Shown: piece by piece, positions 1 to 10,107 of the stretch
Layout of the letters: every line of letters begins with the position of its first letter
Position numbering within the stretch: the stretch's first letter is position 1
DNA from: Kribbella turkmenica
GTDB lineage: Bacteria; Actinomycetota; Actinomycetes; Propionibacteriales; Kribbellaceae
DNA length: 40,289 bases
Direction: 5' to 3'
Assembly: GCF_004348725.1 (NCBI RefSeq)
Contig: NZ_SMKR01000055.1
Location: 1 to 40,289, forward strand
Program-made: the position numbers and the translations under genes
Notes under the pieces: model-generated
Seen by the model: only the letters and a program-made list of their open reading frames with translations
Told to the model about the DNA's origin: nothing
Database searches by the model: none

Positions 1-1424
1 GGCCAGGAGTGCTGGGAGGTCGGCGACGCCGGAGTGTGCGGCGCGGGCTGGCCGGTCTGCGGCACGGTGCGGACCGGGTCGCCGGCCTGCGGCCGGGCCG
101 AATTCGTCGTACCGGCGCCCGGGCGGCCCTCGGTCGGTGCCGGCACCGGAACGGTGTCGTCGGTCGAGGCCGGCGGGTTCGCCGGACCCTGACCGTTCGA
201 GGACGGCGTCGTCGACGGGTTCGCCGGCTGACCAGAGAACGCCGGAGTCGCGCCGGCCGGGCTCGTGCCGGCCGGCGTCGCGGCGGGCGTCGCGGTGGAG
301 GGCGCACCAGGCGGTGTCGCCGGGGCCGACCCCGGAGCCGCAGTCGGCGGCGTCCCCTGCGGAGTCGAGGCCGAGCCCGACTGCATCGGGGACGACGATC
401 CGCCGTCCGAGCCGGCTGCCGGCCGGGAGGTCGCCTGCGGGCGGGCGGCGTTCATCGCCTGCTCGCGCCGCTTGGGCATCCCGCCGTCGAAGCCGGCCGC
501 GATCACCGTCACCCGCACCTCGTCGCCGAGGGCGTCGTCGATGACCGCGCCGAAGATGATGTTCGCGTCCGAGTGCGCCGACTCGGAGACGAGTTGCGCG
601 GCCTCGTTGATCTCGAACAGGCCGAGGTCGGAGCCGCCGGCAATCGACAGCAGCACGCCGTGGGCGCCCTCGATACTTGCCTCGAGCAACGGAGAGGAGA
701 TGGCCGCCTCGGCCGCGGCGACCGCGCGGTCCTCGCCGCGGGACGAGCCGATCCCCATCAGCGCGGAGCCGGCGTTCGACATGACCGCCTTGACGTCGGC
801 GAAGTCGACGTTGATCAGACCGGGTGTGGTGATCAGGTCGGTGATGCCGGAGACACCCTGCAGCAGCACCTGGTCGGCCTGCTTGAACGCGTCCAGCACG
901 GACACCGCACGGTCGGAGATGGTCAGCAGCCGGTCGTTCGGGATGACGATCAGCGTGTCCACCTCCTCGCGCAGGGTGGAGATGCCGTCCTCGGCCTGGG
1001 TGGCGCGGCGCTTGCCCTCGAACGAGAACGGCCGGGTGACCACACCGATGGTCAGCGCGCCGAGGGACCGGGCGATCCGGGCCACCACCGGCGCACCGCC
1101 GGTGCCCGTGCCGCCGCCCTCGCCGGCGGTGACGAAGACCATGTCGGCGCCCTTCAGCGCCTCCTCGATCTCCTCCGCGTGGTCCTCGGCGGCCTTCTGC
1201 CCGATCGCCGGGTTGGCACCGGCGCCGAGGCCCCGGGTCTCCTCCCGGCCGATGTCGAGCTTGACGTCCGCGTCGCTCATCAACAGCGCTTGCGCGTCGG
1301 TGTTGATGGCGATGAACTCAACGCCCTTCAGACCGTGCTCGATCATCCGGTTGACGGCGTTCACGCCGCCTCCGCCGATGCCGACGACCTTGATGAGTGC
1401 CAGGTAGTTCTGCGGTGCCGCCAC
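1..1424 (-). CDS. ftsZ: Cell division protein FtsZ (3' end beyond the window)
   Basis: Tubulin-like GTPase that polymerises into the cytoplasmic Z ring and recruits the divisome. The GTG at 1424 gives an N-terminus ([20 protein letters not shown]) that fits the family; an AGAGG-like ribosome site lies just upstream. The GTP-binding loop GGGTGTGG, the T7-loop region with NVDFADV, and GFDGG at the end of the core (about residue 315) are all visible. The frame stays open to base 1, so at least 474 codons are present, and the conserved C-terminal FtsA/SepF-binding peptide is not reached. From about residue 318 the protein is a Pro/Ala/Ser/Thr-rich linker of at least 155 residues, much longer than in Mycobacterium or Streptomyces FtsZ (about 380-400 aa in total). 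It is last in the dcw run seen here, separated from ftsQ by a regulatory gap. Confidence 0.97.
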   Translation of the reverse strand, partial: MAAPQNYLALIKVVGIGGGGVNAVNRMIEHGLKGVEFIAINTDAQALLMSDADVKLDIGREETRGLGAGANPAIGQKAAEDHAEEIEEALKGADMVFVTAGEGGGTGTGGAPVVARIARSLGALTIGVVTRPFSFEGKRRATQAEDGISTLREEVDTLIVIPNDRLLTISDRAVSVLDAFKQADQVLLQGVSGITDLITTPGLINVDFADVKAVMSNAGSALMGIGSSRGEDRAVAAAEAAISSPLLEASIEGAHGVLLSIAGGSDLGLFEINEAAQLVSESAHSDANIIFGAVIDDALGDEVRVTVIAAGFDGGMPKRREQAMNAARPQATSRPAAGSDGGSSSPMQSGSASTPQGTPPTAAPGSAPATPPGAPSTATPAATPAGTSPAGATPAFSGQPANPSTTPSSNGQGPANPPASTDDTVPVPAPTEGRPGAGTTNSARPQAGDPVRTVPQTGQPAPHTPASPTSQHSW

Positions 1425-1615
1425 GTCCGCGCCTCTCGCCTCGTTCTGTTCCCGTTGTGGCCGGTTGGCCCCTGTTCCAGCGAAAAGTTCCAGCGAAAAG
1501 ACTGAACCTCAAGTGGATGCTTAGACTTATGTCAACTTTAGATTACGCCGCACGGTACGGGACCGGTTCGGGCAATGTCCACGCGCCTCGCCGCGCACTG
1601 CCGTGATGTGATCCG
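1425..1615 (-). promoter_or_regulatory. ftsZ upstream region with AT-rich island, dyad and tandem duplication
   Basis: This 191-bp gap between ftsQ and ftsZ is the longest in the cluster after the mraZ-rsmH spacer. On the minus strand it has an AT-rich island with TTGACA at 1530-1535, a possible -10 TAATCT just upstream, and an imperfect 23-bp dyad at 1502-1524 (7 of 11 half-site positions match, with ACTTGAGGTT on one side). Nearer the gene are two perfect 13-bp tandem copies. No -10 at good spacing follows the TTGACA, so the exact promoter is uncertain. I recall similar AT-rich TTGACATAA-type sequences before ftsZ in other actinobacteria but cannot check this. Separate transcription of ftsZ is likely. 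Confidence 0.55.
1474..1499 (-). repeat. Perfect 13-bp tandem duplication in the ftsZ leader
   Basis: Two adjacent identical copies, TTTTCGCTGGAAC on the minus strand (1474-1486 and 1487-1499), lie between the AT-rich island and the ftsZ ribosome binding site. Their role is unknown; they could be a protein site or a recent slippage duplication. Confidence 0.9.
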
Positions 1616-2356
1616 TCACCGCTTTTCCCCTTTGGTGACAGGGAGATCGGGCGCCGAGACGTCGTACACGGTCGCCTTGCGCTTCATCAGCACGCTGAGT
1701 ACTCCGGCCTTGCGCTCACTGTCATCGGAACTGCCCCAAACGACCTTCACCCCGGACCCGAGGTGGAGGGTGATCGAGTCCGGCGACGCTGCCGAGATCG
1801 ACCCCACCTGTGCCCGCAGTGTGGACGGCAGCGCGGCCGAGACCGTCACCACCGAACGGATCGTCACCTCCCGCCGCGCTCCGGTCACCTTCGCCTCCGG
1901 CAGTCCGGCCGGCCGGTTCGGCACCGTCTTGAACGCCGATCCGGTCGCGTCCACCAGCTCGAACCTCGACCCGTCCGTGACCACGACCACCGGTACCCGT
2001 TCGGTGACCACGATCACGACCTTGTTCGGCCAGGCTCTGGTGACCTGTGCGTCCGCCACCGCGGGGATGGTCCGCACCCGTTCGGCGATCGCGGCCAGGT
2101 CGACCTTCGCCAGCGGGGTACCCACCGGTGCCTCGGCGACGTTCTCGATCGTTGCCACCGGCACCGTATCCGCACCGCTCACGCGGACCCCGTCGACCGC
2201 GAGCGCGGAGGAGTAGTAGAACAACCAGACGACCAGTCCGCCGAGCACCAGCACGGCGCCGCCGATCGCCCACGGCAGCCAGCTCCGCCACCGCACCAGC
2301 CGTTGCCGGCGCGCGAACCGCTGTTGTGCCCGAGCCAGATCAACGCTCTGGCTCAT
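1616..2356 (-). CDS. ftsQ: Cell division protein FtsQ/DivIB
   Basis: Bitopic divisome protein that forms a complex with FtsL and FtsB and controls septal peptidoglycan synthesis. At 246 aa it has the expected layout: a basic cytoplasmic tail (residues 1-28), one membrane segment (about 29-48), a POTRA domain beginning near VDGVRVSGADTV (about 54-120), then the FtsQ domain with the AWPNKVVIVVTERVP strand motif. The ATG at 2356 lies 18 bp after the murC stop codon, so it is cotranscribed with murC and may be coupled to it. Sequence after POTRA is divergent, as usual for the family, but position and domain order make the call safe. Confidence 0.93.
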   Translation of the reverse strand: MSQSVDLARAQQRFARRQRLVRWRSWLPWAIGGAVLVLGGLVVWLFYYSSALAVDGVRVSGADTVPVATIENVAEAPVGTPLAKVDLAAIAERVRTIPAVADAQVTRAWPNKVVIVVTERVPVVVVTDGSRFELVDATGSAFKTVPNRPAGLPEAKVTGARREVTIRSVVTVSAALPSTLRAQVGSISAASPDSITLHLGSGVKVVWGSSDDSERKAGVLSVLMKRKATVYDVSAPDLPVTKGEKR

Positions 2357-2374
2357 GCCGATGACCCCACCCTT

Positions 2375-3835
2375 TTACTCCATCACAGGAGTCAACGCCT
2401 CGGCCGCAGACTCGCGGGCGGCTGCGCGTTCGGCCAGCAAACCCACGACTTCCGGGCCGATGAGCGTCACGTCACCGGCGCCCAGGGTGACCACCAGGTC
2501 GCCCGGCTCGGCCAGGTCGGTGACCACCTGCGGTACGGCGGACCACGACGGCTCGAACCGGACCTGCTCCGGCTTCAGCGGCACGTGGTTGGCGATGAGC
2601 GCACCGGTGACACCGGGCTCCGGGTCCTCGCGGGCCGCGAACACGTCCATCACCACGACCTCGTCGGCGAGTGCGAGAGCGTCGGAGAACTGGGTGGCGA
2701 AGATCCGCGTCCGGCTGAACAAATGCGGCTGGAAGCACGCGATCACGCGGCCCTCCCCCGCCACCTGCCGGGCCGCGGTCAGGTCGACGGCCAGCTCGGT
2801 CGGGTGGTGGGCGTAGGAGTCGAACACCCGGACGCCGTCCTCGAGTCCCTTGAACTCGAACCGGCGGCCGGTCCCGGTGAACGACGCCAGCCCCTCGGCC
2901 AGGTCCGCCGCCGAGAACCCGAGCCCCAGCCCGACGGTCAGCGCGGCCGAGGCGTTCAGCGCGTTGTGCTTGCCGGCCTGCTGTAACTGGACCACCGGCA
3001 GCTTCCGGCCGCGGTACACCGGCACGAACGACTGCGTCGCGCCGGTCGCGGTGATCTCGGTGACCCGCATGTCGGCGTCGCCGGACTCGCCGTACGTGCG
3101 GACGTCGATGTCGCGCGCGCGAGCGAACTCGGCCAGCCGGCGCGCACCCGGGTCGTCGAAGCAGATGACCATGAAGCCGCCCGGAAGCACCCGGTCGCAG
3201 AACTGCTCGAAGGCGAGCCGGTAGCTGGCCTCGTCGCCGTAGTTGTCCAGGTGGTCGGGCTCGACCGAGGTGACGATCGACACCTCGGGGCGGTAGGTCA
3301 GGAAGGACTTGTCGGACTCGTCCGCCTCGGCGACGAACAGGTCACCGGTGCCGTCGTGCGCGTTCGATCCGGACTCGTTCAAATTGCCGCCGATCGCGAA
3401 CGACGGGTCCGCCGCGCAGTGCTGCAGCGCGACGGTCAGCATCGACGTGGTGGTCGTCTTGCCGTGCGTGCCGGCCACCGCCAGCGTCCGCCGGCCGACC
3501 ATCACCGAGGCCAGCGCCGCGGCCCGCGGCAGGATCGGGATCCCGGCGGCCCGGGCGGCGACCACCTCGGGGTTGGTCTCCCGGATCGCGGTCGACACCA
3601 CCACGGTGTCCGCGTCGGCGACGTGCTCGGCGGCGTGACCGACCCAGCAGGTGGCGCCGAGCGCGCGCAGCGCGGCCAGCACCTTCCCGTCCTTGGCGTC
3701 GGAACCCGACACCTCCATACCCCGCGACGCCATGATCCGGGCGATCCCGGACATGCCCGCGCCGCCGATACCTACGAAGTGCACTCTGCCGAGCTTCTCC
3801 GCCGGCAGCGTTGTGTCAGGAGCGGTGACGATCAC
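2375..3835 (-). CDS. murC: UDP-N-acetylmuramate--L-alanine ligase MurC
   Basis: Cytoplasmic ATP-dependent ligase adding L-alanine to UDP-MurNAc, the first step of the peptide stem. The 486-aa length is normal. The N-terminal nucleotide-sugar fold carries GIGGAGMSGIA (about 22-32); the central ATPase domain has AGTHGKTTTT (121-130) and ADESDKSF; the C-terminal ligase domain has DSYAHHPTE. The GTG start overlaps the murG stop by 4 bp (GTGA), implying translational coupling. Having murC inside the dcw cluster is the arrangement of Mycobacterium and relatives and differs from Streptomyces. Confidence 0.97.
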   Translation of the reverse strand: MIVTAPDTTLPAEKLGRVHFVGIGGAGMSGIARIMASRGMEVSGSDAKDGKVLAALRALGATCWVGHAAEHVADADTVVVSTAIRETNPEVVAARAAGIPILPRAAALASVMVGRRTLAVAGTHGKTTTTSMLTVALQHCAADPSFAIGGNLNESGSNAHDGTGDLFVAEADESDKSFLTYRPEVSIVTSVEPDHLDNYGDEASYRLAFEQFCDRVLPGGFMVICFDDPGARRLAEFARARDIDVRTYGESGDADMRVTEITATGATQSFVPVYRGRKLPVVQLQQAGKHNALNASAALTVGLGLGFSAADLAEGLASFTGTGRRFEFKGLEDGVRVFDSYAHHPTELAVDLTAARQVAGEGRVIACFQPHLFSRTRIFATQFSDALALADEVVVMDVFAAREDPEPGVTGALIANHVPLKPEQVRFEPSWSAVPQVVTDLAEPGDLVVTLGAGDVTLIGPEVVGLLAERAAARESAAEALTPVME

Positions 3836-4923
3836 GAAGCAGACCCCACCACATCCAGGATGATTCGCGCCAATCGCTCGTCTGCGTCCGTACGGATGAC
3901 ACCCCTCGCCGCTGTGGACATGGCTGTCAGACGCCCGGAGTCGTGCAGAAGTTGCGGAACCGTGGCGCGCACCCAGTCGGGGGTGACCTCGGCGTTGTCC
4001 ACGAGCAGTCCGCCGCCGGCGTCGACGACGGGCTTCGCGTTCAGTCTTTGCTCACCGTTACCGTGCGGCAGCGGGACGTAGACGGCCGGCAGCCCGACCC
4101 CGGACACCTCCGTGACCGTGTTCGCGCCGGACCGGCAGACGACCAGGTCGGCGGCCGCGTAGGCGAGGTCCATCCGGTCGACGTAGTTCAGCACGACGTA
4201 CGGGTACCCACCACCGGTCGGCGGGACCTCGAGGGTGTTCTTCGGGCCGATCGCGTGGATGACCTGGACGCCGGCCGCCTGGAGGTCGGCGGCGGCGCCC
4301 GCGAAGGCCTCGTTCAGCCGCTGGGCGCCCTGTGAGCCGCCGGTCACGAACAGCGTCGGCGCGTGCGGGTCGAGCCCGAAGAACTGCCGCGCCTCGGCCC
4401 GCAGCGCGGCCCGGTCCAGCGTCGAGATCGCCCGCCGGATCGGCAGGCCGACGTACGACGCGTGCGGCAGGTCGGTGCCCGGGAACGAGGTGGCCACGTT
4501 GTGGGTGCAGTAGCGGGCGGCGAACTTGTTCGCGATTCCCGGGACCGCGTTGCCCTCGTGCACCACGATCGGGGTCTTCCGCCGCCAGGCGGCGACGTAC
4601 GCCGGGGTGGAGACGTAGCCGCCGAAGCCGACCAGGACGTCGGCCTTGGCCTCGTCCAGCACCCGCCGCGCGGCACTCACCGAGGCGAGCATCTTCCCGG
4701 GGACGGCGAGCAGTGCCGGCGTGGGTTTGCGCGGCAGCGGCACCGGCGGGATCAGCTCGAGCCGGTACCCCGCCTCCGGGACCACCCGGGTCTCCAGGCC
4801 GCGCTCGGTGCCGAGGGCCAGGATCTCGACGGTCGGGTCGATCCGGCGCAGGGCGTCGGCGGTGGCGATCAGGGGTGAGGTGTGGCCGGCGGTACCGCCA
4901 CCGGCCAGGACGATGCTGGGCAC
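3832..4923 (-). CDS. murG: UDP-GlcNAc--lipid I N-acetylglucosaminyltransferase MurG
   Basis: Membrane-associated GT28 glycosyltransferase that turns lipid I into lipid II at the inner face of the membrane. It shows the glycine-rich loop GGGTAGHTSP near the N-terminus, the second G-loop VGFGGYVSTPAY, and GGSQGAQRLNEAF, RSGANTVTE and the PLPHGNGEQRLNA acceptor/UDP region. I place the start at the GTG at 4923 (363 aa, VPSIVLAGGG), with GGGAG 11 bases upstream. A GTG at 4977 would add 18 residues and overlap ftsW by 25 bp, but has no clear ribosome site. It overlaps murC at its 3' end by 4 bp. Confidence 0.95.
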   Translation of the reverse strand: MPSIVLAGGGTAGHTSPLIATADALRRIDPTVEILALGTERGLETRVVPEAGYRLELIPPVPLPRKPTPALLAVPGKMLASVSAARRVLDEAKADVLVGFGGYVSTPAYVAAWRRKTPIVVHEGNAVPGIANKFAARYCTHNVATSFPGTDLPHASYVGLPIRRAISTLDRAALRAEARQFFGLDPHAPTLFVTGGSQGAQRLNEAFAGAAADLQAAGVQVIHAIGPKNTLEVPPTGGGYPYVVLNYVDRMDLAYAAADLVVCRSGANTVTEVSGVGLPAVYVPLPHGNGEQRLNAKPVVDAGGGLLVDNAEVTPDWVRATVPQLLHDSGRLTAMSTAARGVIRTDADERLARIILDVVGSAS

Positions 4924-4952
4924 AGCTTTCAACGCTCCCGCGGGTTCTCTCG

Positions 4953-6200
4953 TCAGTGCGTGCGCGACGGCAGCCACCCGAAACGTGGCCGCCTGGTCTC
5001 CTTCAGGGCGGCCTGCGCGCCGGGCTCGGCCTTCGCGAAGGACAGCAGCATGCCGATCGCGATCAGCGTCGGCAGCAGTGCGGAACCACCGTACGACAAA
5101 AGCGGGAGCGGAATCCCCACGATCGGTAGCAGTCCGATGACAGCACCCAGGTTGACCAGGGTCTGCGCCATGATCCAGATGGTGATCCCGGCCGCCGCGT
5201 AGCGGACGAACGGCTCGGTGTTCCGGGTCGCGATCCGCACCCCGGCGTACGCGAGGGTGAGGAACAGGGCGAGCACGGTGAGCGACCCGACGAGGCCGAG
5301 CTCCTCACCGATCACGGAGAAGATGAAGTCGGTGTGCGCCTCCGGCAGATTGCCCCACTTCTGCCGGCTGTTGCCGATCCCGACGCCCCACCAGCCGCCG
5401 GTGGACAGCGCGTAGAACGAGTGGTACGCCTGCCAGCCGACGCCGGACGGGTCGTTGAACGGGTCCCAGAACGACGAGATCCGGTTCATCCGGTGCTGCG
5501 CGGTGATGACGAAGTACGACGCGATCGTGCCGACCACCACGATCGTCGCGACGAACAGCCGGGTCGGTGCGCCGACGATCCAGATCAGGCCGATCATCAC
5601 GGCCATCAGCACCAGCGCCGTACCGAGGTCGCGCTGGCCGACGACCAGGGCGATCACCAGGCCGCTGACCGGCACCATCGGCACCAGCAGGTGCTTCCAC
5701 TGGGTGAGCAGTTTCTCCTTGCGGGCGTACAGGTCCGCGCACCACATCACCAGCGCGAGCTTGGCGAACTCGCTCGGCTGGATCTGCAGCGGGCCGCCGA
5801 GGTTCAGCCAGTTCGTGTTGCCGTTCACGCCGACGCCCAGGCCGGGGATGTAGGTCAGCACGAGCAGGAACACCGACCCGAGCAGGGCGACGTATGCGAG
5901 CATCCGGAAGTGCCGCGGCGTCATCCGGGAGGCGACGTACGCCATCGGCAGGCCGACGCCGACCCAGATCAGCTGCCGGACGAAGATCGTGTAGCTGTTC
6001 CCGTTCGCGCGCAGCGACAGCACGCTGGACGCCGACAGCACCATCAGCAGGCCGAGCACCAGCAGCAGCCCGGTGGCACCGAGCAGGATGTGGTACGACG
6101 TCAGCGGCCGGTCGAGCACCTCGCGGATCGCGGCCACCCACGGCCGCTCGGGAGCGTTGCGCTGCTGCTTCTGATCCGGCTGATCCGCGATCGACGTCAC
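4953..6200 (-). CDS. ftsW: Septal peptidoglycan glycosyltransferase FtsW (SEDS family)
   Basis: Polytopic membrane protein that polymerises lipid II at the septum in complex with FtsI. The 415-aa product has about ten hydrophobic segments after a 30-residue polar N-terminus. SEDS hallmarks include NTNWLNLGGPLQIQPSEFAKLA, the stretch from YHSFYALSTGG to GNLPEAHTDFIFSVIGEELG, and PLPLLSYGGSALL near the end. The GTG at 6200 is preceded by an unusually strong ribosome site (GGAGGTGATC). It starts 15 bp after the murD stop. Its place between murD and murG, with ftsI in the same operon, supports FtsW over the elongation homologue RodA. Confidence 0.97.
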   Translation of the reverse strand: MTSIADQPDQKQQRNAPERPWVAAIREVLDRPLTSYHILLGATGLLLVLGLLMVLSASSVLSLRANGNSYTIFVRQLIWVGVGLPMAYVASRMTPRHFRMLAYVALLGSVFLLVLTYIPGLGVGVNGNTNWLNLGGPLQIQPSEFAKLALVMWCADLYARKEKLLTQWKHLLVPMVPVSGLVIALVVGQRDLGTALVLMAVMIGLIWIVGAPTRLFVATIVVVGTIASYFVITAQHRMNRISSFWDPFNDPSGVGWQAYHSFYALSTGGWWGVGIGNSRQKWGNLPEAHTDFIFSVIGEELGLVGSLTVLALFLTLAYAGVRIATRNTEPFVRYAAAGITIWIMAQTLVNLGAVIGLLPIVGIPLPLLSYGGSALLPTLIAIGMLLSFAKAEPGAQAALKETRRPRFGWLPSRTH

Positions 6201-6215
6201 GCGATCACCTCCGGG

Positions 6216-7655
6216 TCAGCCCGGGCCCAGCCGGTGGACGGCTTCGGCGAAGGCGTCGCCGCGGGCTCCGTAGTTGGCGAACATGTCCCAGGAGGCGCAG
6301 CCGGGAGCGAGCAGCACGGTGTCACCTGCCTGTGCAAGCTTCGCCGCCTCCCCCACCACGATCTCCATGGCTCCAGTGTCCGTTGACTCGACAGTGATGG
6401 TCGGGACATCCGGTGCGTGTCGGGCAAGAGCTTCGGCGATCACCAGCTTGTCCTGGCCGAGCAGGACGACGGCCCGCAACCGGTCGCGGGCCGCGACCAC
6501 GAGCTCGTCGAACGTCGCGCCCTTGGCCTGGCCGCCGGCGATCCACACCACGTGCTCGTACGCCAGCAGCGACGCCTGGGCCGCGTGTGGGTTGGTCGCC
6601 TTCGAGTCGTCGACATAGTTGACCCTGGCAACTTCGGCGACGTGGGCGATCCGGTGCTTGTCCGGCCGGAAGCCGCGCAGGCCGTCCCGCACCGCGGTCG
6701 CCGGTACGCCGAAGGACCGGGCCAGCGCGGCCGCGGCCAGCGCGTTCGCGACGTTGTGCGGAGCGGGCGGCGTGATGTCGTCCAGCGTCGCCAGCTCGAG
6801 CGCGGACGACGCGCGCTGCTCGACGAACGCGCGGTCGACCAGCAACTCGTCGACCAGGCCGACCATCGAGATGTCCGGCGTACCGAGGGTGAAGCCGATC
6901 GCGCGGCAACCCTCGATCACGTCGGCGTCCATCACCAGTTGCTCGGTGGCCGGGTCGGCGACGTTGTAGACGCAGGCGATCCGGCAGTTCTCGTAGATGC
7001 GGCCCTTGGCCTTGGCGTACTCGTCCAGCGAGCCGTGCCAGTCGACGTGGTCCGGCGCGATGTTCAGGACGGCGGCCGCGTGCGCGGACATCGAGTGGGT
7101 GAAGTGCAGCTGGTAGCTGGACAGCTCGACCGCGATCACGTCGTACGGCTCGGGGTCCATGACGGCTTCCAGCAACGGCAGCCCGACGTTGCCGGCAGCA
7201 ACAGCCCGGTGCCCGGCCGCGGTCAGCATCGCAGTCAGCATCTGGACCGTGGTGGTCTTGCCGTTGGTGCCGGTGATGCACAGCCAGGGTGCGGCGTTCG
7301 CCGGGTCGCGCAGCCGCCAGGCCAGCTCGATCTCGCTCCAGATCGGCACCTCCCGCTCGGCCGCCTGGGCGAGCAACGGCGCGTGCGGCGGTACGCCGGG
7401 CGACGTCACGACCACGTCGACGTCCTTCGGGAGCTCCGCCGTACTGCCGGGCCCGAGAGTGATGGTGGCGCCGAGGGTCTGGAGGATCTGCGCCTTCTCC
7501 CGCAGTCCCTCGTCGTCCCGGTCGTCCAGTACGACGAGGTGCTCGGCGCCGGCCTGGAGCAGCGAGTCCGCGCACGCGTACCCCGCCGTACCGAAGCCGA
7601 GGACGACGAACCGGGTCGTCGCCCAGCCGTCGTCGGTCCGCGTCTCGAGACTCAT
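6216..7655 (-). CDS. murD: UDP-N-acetylmuramoyl-L-alanine--D-glutamate ligase MurD
   Basis: Cytoplasmic ligase adding D-glutamate to UDP-MurNAc-L-Ala. The 479-aa product has an N-terminal Rossmann-like domain ([17 protein letters not shown], about 17-33), the ATP loop [11 protein letters not shown] (about residue 128), [17 protein letters not shown], and the C-terminal domain with [13 protein letters not shown] and [12 protein letters not shown]. The ATG at 7655 overlaps the mraY stop by 4 bp (ATGA); a longer reading frame continues upstream through mraY but lacks MurD similarity there. The residue set fits a typical actinobacterial MurD. Confidence 0.97.
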   Translation of the reverse strand: MSLETRTDDGWATTRFVVLGFGTAGYACADSLLQAGAEHLVVLDDRDDEGLREKAQILQTLGATITLGPGSTAELPKDVDVVVTSPGVPPHAPLLAQAAEREVPIWSEIELAWRLRDPANAAPWLCITGTNGKTTTVQMLTAMLTAAGHRAVAAGNVGLPLLEAVMDPEPYDVIAVELSSYQLHFTHSMSAHAAAVLNIAPDHVDWHGSLDEYAKAKGRIYENCRIACVYNVADPATEQLVMDADVIEGCRAIGFTLGTPDISMVGLVDELLVDRAFVEQRASSALELATLDDITPPAPHNVANALAAAALARSFGVPATAVRDGLRGFRPDKHRIAHVAEVARVNYVDDSKATNPHAAQASLLAYEHVVWIAGGQAKGATFDELVVAARDRLRAVVLLGQDKLVIAEALARHAPDVPTITVESTDTGAMEIVVGEAAKLAQAGDTVLLAPGCASWDMFANYGARGDAFAEAVHRLGPG

Positions 7656-8719
7656 CCGGTCACCCACTCGGCGTAGAAGATCCCGAGTCCGATCACCACG
7701 CACAGGCCCTGGATGATCCAGAACCGGATCACCACGTTCACCTGTTCCCACCCGAGCATCTCGAAGTGGTGGTGCAGCGGCGCCATCCGGAACAGCCGCT
7801 TGCCCTTGGTGAGCTTGAAGTACCCGACCTGCAGGATCACCGAGGCGGTGATGATCACGAACAGCCCGCCGAGCAGCAGCACGAGCAGCTCGGTCCGGGT
7901 CATCACGGCCATGCCGGCCAGCGCACCGCCGAGCGACAGCGACCCGGTGTCGCCCATGAAGATCTTCGCCGGCGAGGCGTTCCACCACAGGAAGCCGAAC
8001 AGCGCACCGGTCAACGCCGCCGCCACCACCGCGAGGTCGAGCGGGTCGCGGACCTCGTAACACTTCGCCCCGGCGCCCTCGGCGGTCGCGCAGCTCTGGT
8101 TGAACTGCCAGATGCAGATCAGCGTGTACGCGCCGAACACCATCATCGACGCGCCCGTGGCCAGACCGTCCAGGCCGTCGGCCAGGTTCACGCCGTTCGA
8201 CATGCCGGCGATCAGCAGCAGGATCCAGATCACCACCAGCACCCCGGCCAGGTGCAGCCAGTTGATGTCCCGGATGAACGAGATGAACGGCGACGCCGGC
8301 CGCTGGCCGCGCTCGTCGGGGAACTGCAGCGCGAGCACCGCGAAGGACACCGCGACCATCGTCTGGCCGGCCAGTTTCGCCTTGCTGCGCAGGCCCAGGC
8401 TGCGCTGCCGGAAGATCTTGATGAAGTCGTCCAGGAAGCCGACCGCGCCCATGCCGGCGAACAGGAACAGCACCAGCAGCGCCGAGGCGCTCGGGGGTGA
8501 CATCGTCAGCAGCTTCGCGGCGAAGTACCCGATGATGGTGGCGACGATGAAGACGGTGCCGCCCATCGTCGGCGTGCCGCGCTTGGTGTGGTGCGAGGTC
8601 GGCCCGTCGTCACGGATCTCCTGGCCGTACCCGCGCCGCGCCAGCAGGGTGATCGCCCAGCGCGTGCCGAGCAGGGTCAGCACCATCGAGACGGCACCGG
8701 CGAACAGGATCGAGATCAC
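7652..8719 (-). CDS. mraY: Phospho-N-acetylmuramoyl-pentapeptide-transferase MraY
   Basis: Integral membrane enzyme that transfers phospho-MurNAc-pentapeptide to undecaprenyl phosphate, making lipid I. The 355-aa protein has about ten transmembrane segments. Catalytic signatures are present: the DD pair in [34 protein letters not shown], and the histidine cluster APLHHHFE near the C-terminus. It overlaps murF (upstream) and murD (downstream) by 4 bp each, so it is embedded in the Mur operon. This is the target of tunicamycin and other nucleoside antibiotics; mycobacterial literature names it MurX. Confidence 0.97.
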   Translation of the reverse strand: MISILFAGAVSMVLTLLGTRWAITLLARRGYGQEIRDDGPTSHHTKRGTPTMGGTVFIVATIIGYFAAKLLTMSPPSASALLVLFLFAGMGAVGFLDDFIKIFRQRSLGLRSKAKLAGQTMVAVSFAVLALQFPDERGQRPASPFISFIRDINWLHLAGVLVVIWILLLIAGMSNGVNLADGLDGLATGASMMVFGAYTLICIWQFNQSCATAEGAGAKCYEVRDPLDLAVVAAALTGALFGFLWWNASPAKIFMGDTGSLSLGGALAGMAVMTRTELLVLLLGGLFVIITASVILQVGYFKLTKGKRLFRMAPLHHHFEMLGWEQVNVVIRFWIIQGLCVVIGLGIFYAEWVTG

Positions 8720-10107
8720 TGCGCGTCCTCCAGCAGGGCGTCGGCGAGGCTGCGCAGTTTCGCTGCCTTCGAGGACTTCACCAGGACCACGTCACCGGCG
8801 CGCAACTCGGCGCGGAGCAAATCCAGCGCTTCCGGGATCGTGCGGACGTAGGCCGACTCGTTCCCCCAGGAACCTTCCAGCGACGCCCCCAGATGGATCG
8901 GTTTCGCGCCTTCGCCGACCACGACCAGCCGGTTCACGTCCAGCCGGACCACGAGCCGCCCGATCGCATCGTGCTCCTCGGCCGAGGTGTCGCCGAGCTC
9001 GAGCATCTCGCCGAGCACCGCCCAGGTCCGTGCGCCGCGGGCGCGGCCGATCGCGACCAGGGCCTTCAGCGCGGCCCGGACCGAGTCCGGGTTGGCGTTG
9101 AACGCGTCGTTGATCACGGTCACGCCGTCCGCGCGTTCGGTGACCTCCATCCGCGCGGCCGACACCGCGGTGGCGCCCGCGAGTCCCTCGGCGATCTGCT
9201 CCGGCGTGAGACCGACCGCGGCGGCGACCGCCGCCGCACCGAGGGCGTTGGACACGTAGTGCTCACCGACGAACCGCAGCTGGACCGCCCGGCTGAACTC
9301 CCCGATCCGGAGCGTGAACCCCGGCCGTCCTTCCGGGTCCAGCTTGATGTCGGTCGCCCGGACGTCGGCGGCCTCCGCCTCGCCGAACGTCAGCACCCGC
9401 TCGCCGGTGCGGCTCGCCATCGCGGCGACCCGCGGGTCGTCGGCGTTCAGGACGGCGGTACCGCCCGGCACGAGCGCCTCGACGAGCTCGCCCTTGGCCA
9501 GTGCGATGTTGTCCTGGCTGCCGAACTCGCCGATGTGCGAGGTGCCGACGTTCAGGACGAGCCCGACGGCCGGCGGCGTGATCCCGCACAGGTAGGTGAG
9601 GTCACCGAGGTGCCGCGCTCCCATCTCGGCCACCAGGTACTTCGTCGTCTCCGTCGCCTGCAGCGCGGTCAGCGGGTGGCCGATCTCGTTGTTGAACGAC
9701 CCCTCCGGCGACACGGTCTCGCCGTACGGGCGGATCAGCTGGGCGATCAGGTCCTTGGTGCTGGTCTTCCCGGACGATCCGGTCAGCCCGATCACGGTCA
9801 GCCCGGGCAGCCGGCCGACCACCAGCCGGGCCAGGTCGCCGAGGGCGTTCTGGGAGTCGCCGACGACGATGCACGGCGAACCGCCGACGGGGCGTGTGGT
9901 CAGCGACACCGTGACGCCGGCCTCGGTCGCCGTACCGACGTAGTCGTGCCCGTCGACGCGCTCACCGGGCAGGGCGACGAACAGCCCACCCGGGACCGCG
10001 GCTCGCGAGTCGATCACCACCGCGCCGTCCACGACGGCCGAGGGGCCGACGCCCACCAGCTCACCGTCGACGGCATCGGCGATCTCGCCGCAACTGACAG
10101 GGATCAC
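8716..10107 (-). CDS. murF: UDP-N-acetylmuramoyl-tripeptide--D-alanyl-D-alanine ligase MurF
   Basis: Cytoplasmic ligase adding D-Ala-D-Ala to the UDP-MurNAc-tripeptide, completing the pentapeptide. The 463-aa length is standard. It has the N-terminal substrate domain with [24 protein letters not shown], the ATP loop [13 protein letters not shown] (about 104-116), [25 protein letters not shown], and the C-terminal [16 protein letters not shown] and GEMLELG motifs. Four-base overlaps join it to murE and mraY. I see no unusual residue changes. Confidence 0.97.
   Translation of the reverse strand: MIPVSCGEIADAVDGELVGVGPSAVVDGAVVIDSRAAVPGGLFVALPGERVDGHDYVGTATEAGVTVSLTTRPVGGSPCIVVGDSQNALGDLARLVVGRLPGLTVIGLTGSSGKTSTKDLIAQLIRPYGETVSPEGSFNNEIGHPLTALQATETTKYLVAEMGARHLGDLTYLCGITPPAVGLVLNVGTSHIGEFGSQDNIALAKGELVEALVPGGTAVLNADDPRVAAMASRTGERVLTFGEAEAADVRATDIKLDPEGRPGFTLRIGEFSRAVQLRFVGEHYVSNALGAAAVAAAVGLTPEQIAEGLAGATAVSAARMEVTERADGVTVINDAFNANPDSVRAALKALVAIGRARGARTWAVLGEMLELGDTSAEEHDAIGRLVVRLDVNRLVVVGEGAKPIHLGASLEGSWGNESAYVRTIPEALDLLRAELRAGDVVLVKSSKAAKLRSLADALLEDAQ

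Noticed and set aside
9..1505. 498-codon plus-strand frame opposite ftsZ
   Set aside because: The minus strand encodes a complete FtsZ core; the plus frame is Arg/Gly-rich noise.
6216..8063. 615-codon reading of murD
   Set aside because: The first 136 codons are an out-of-frame reading of mraY; the ATG at 7655 overlaps the mraY stop as in the rest of the operon.
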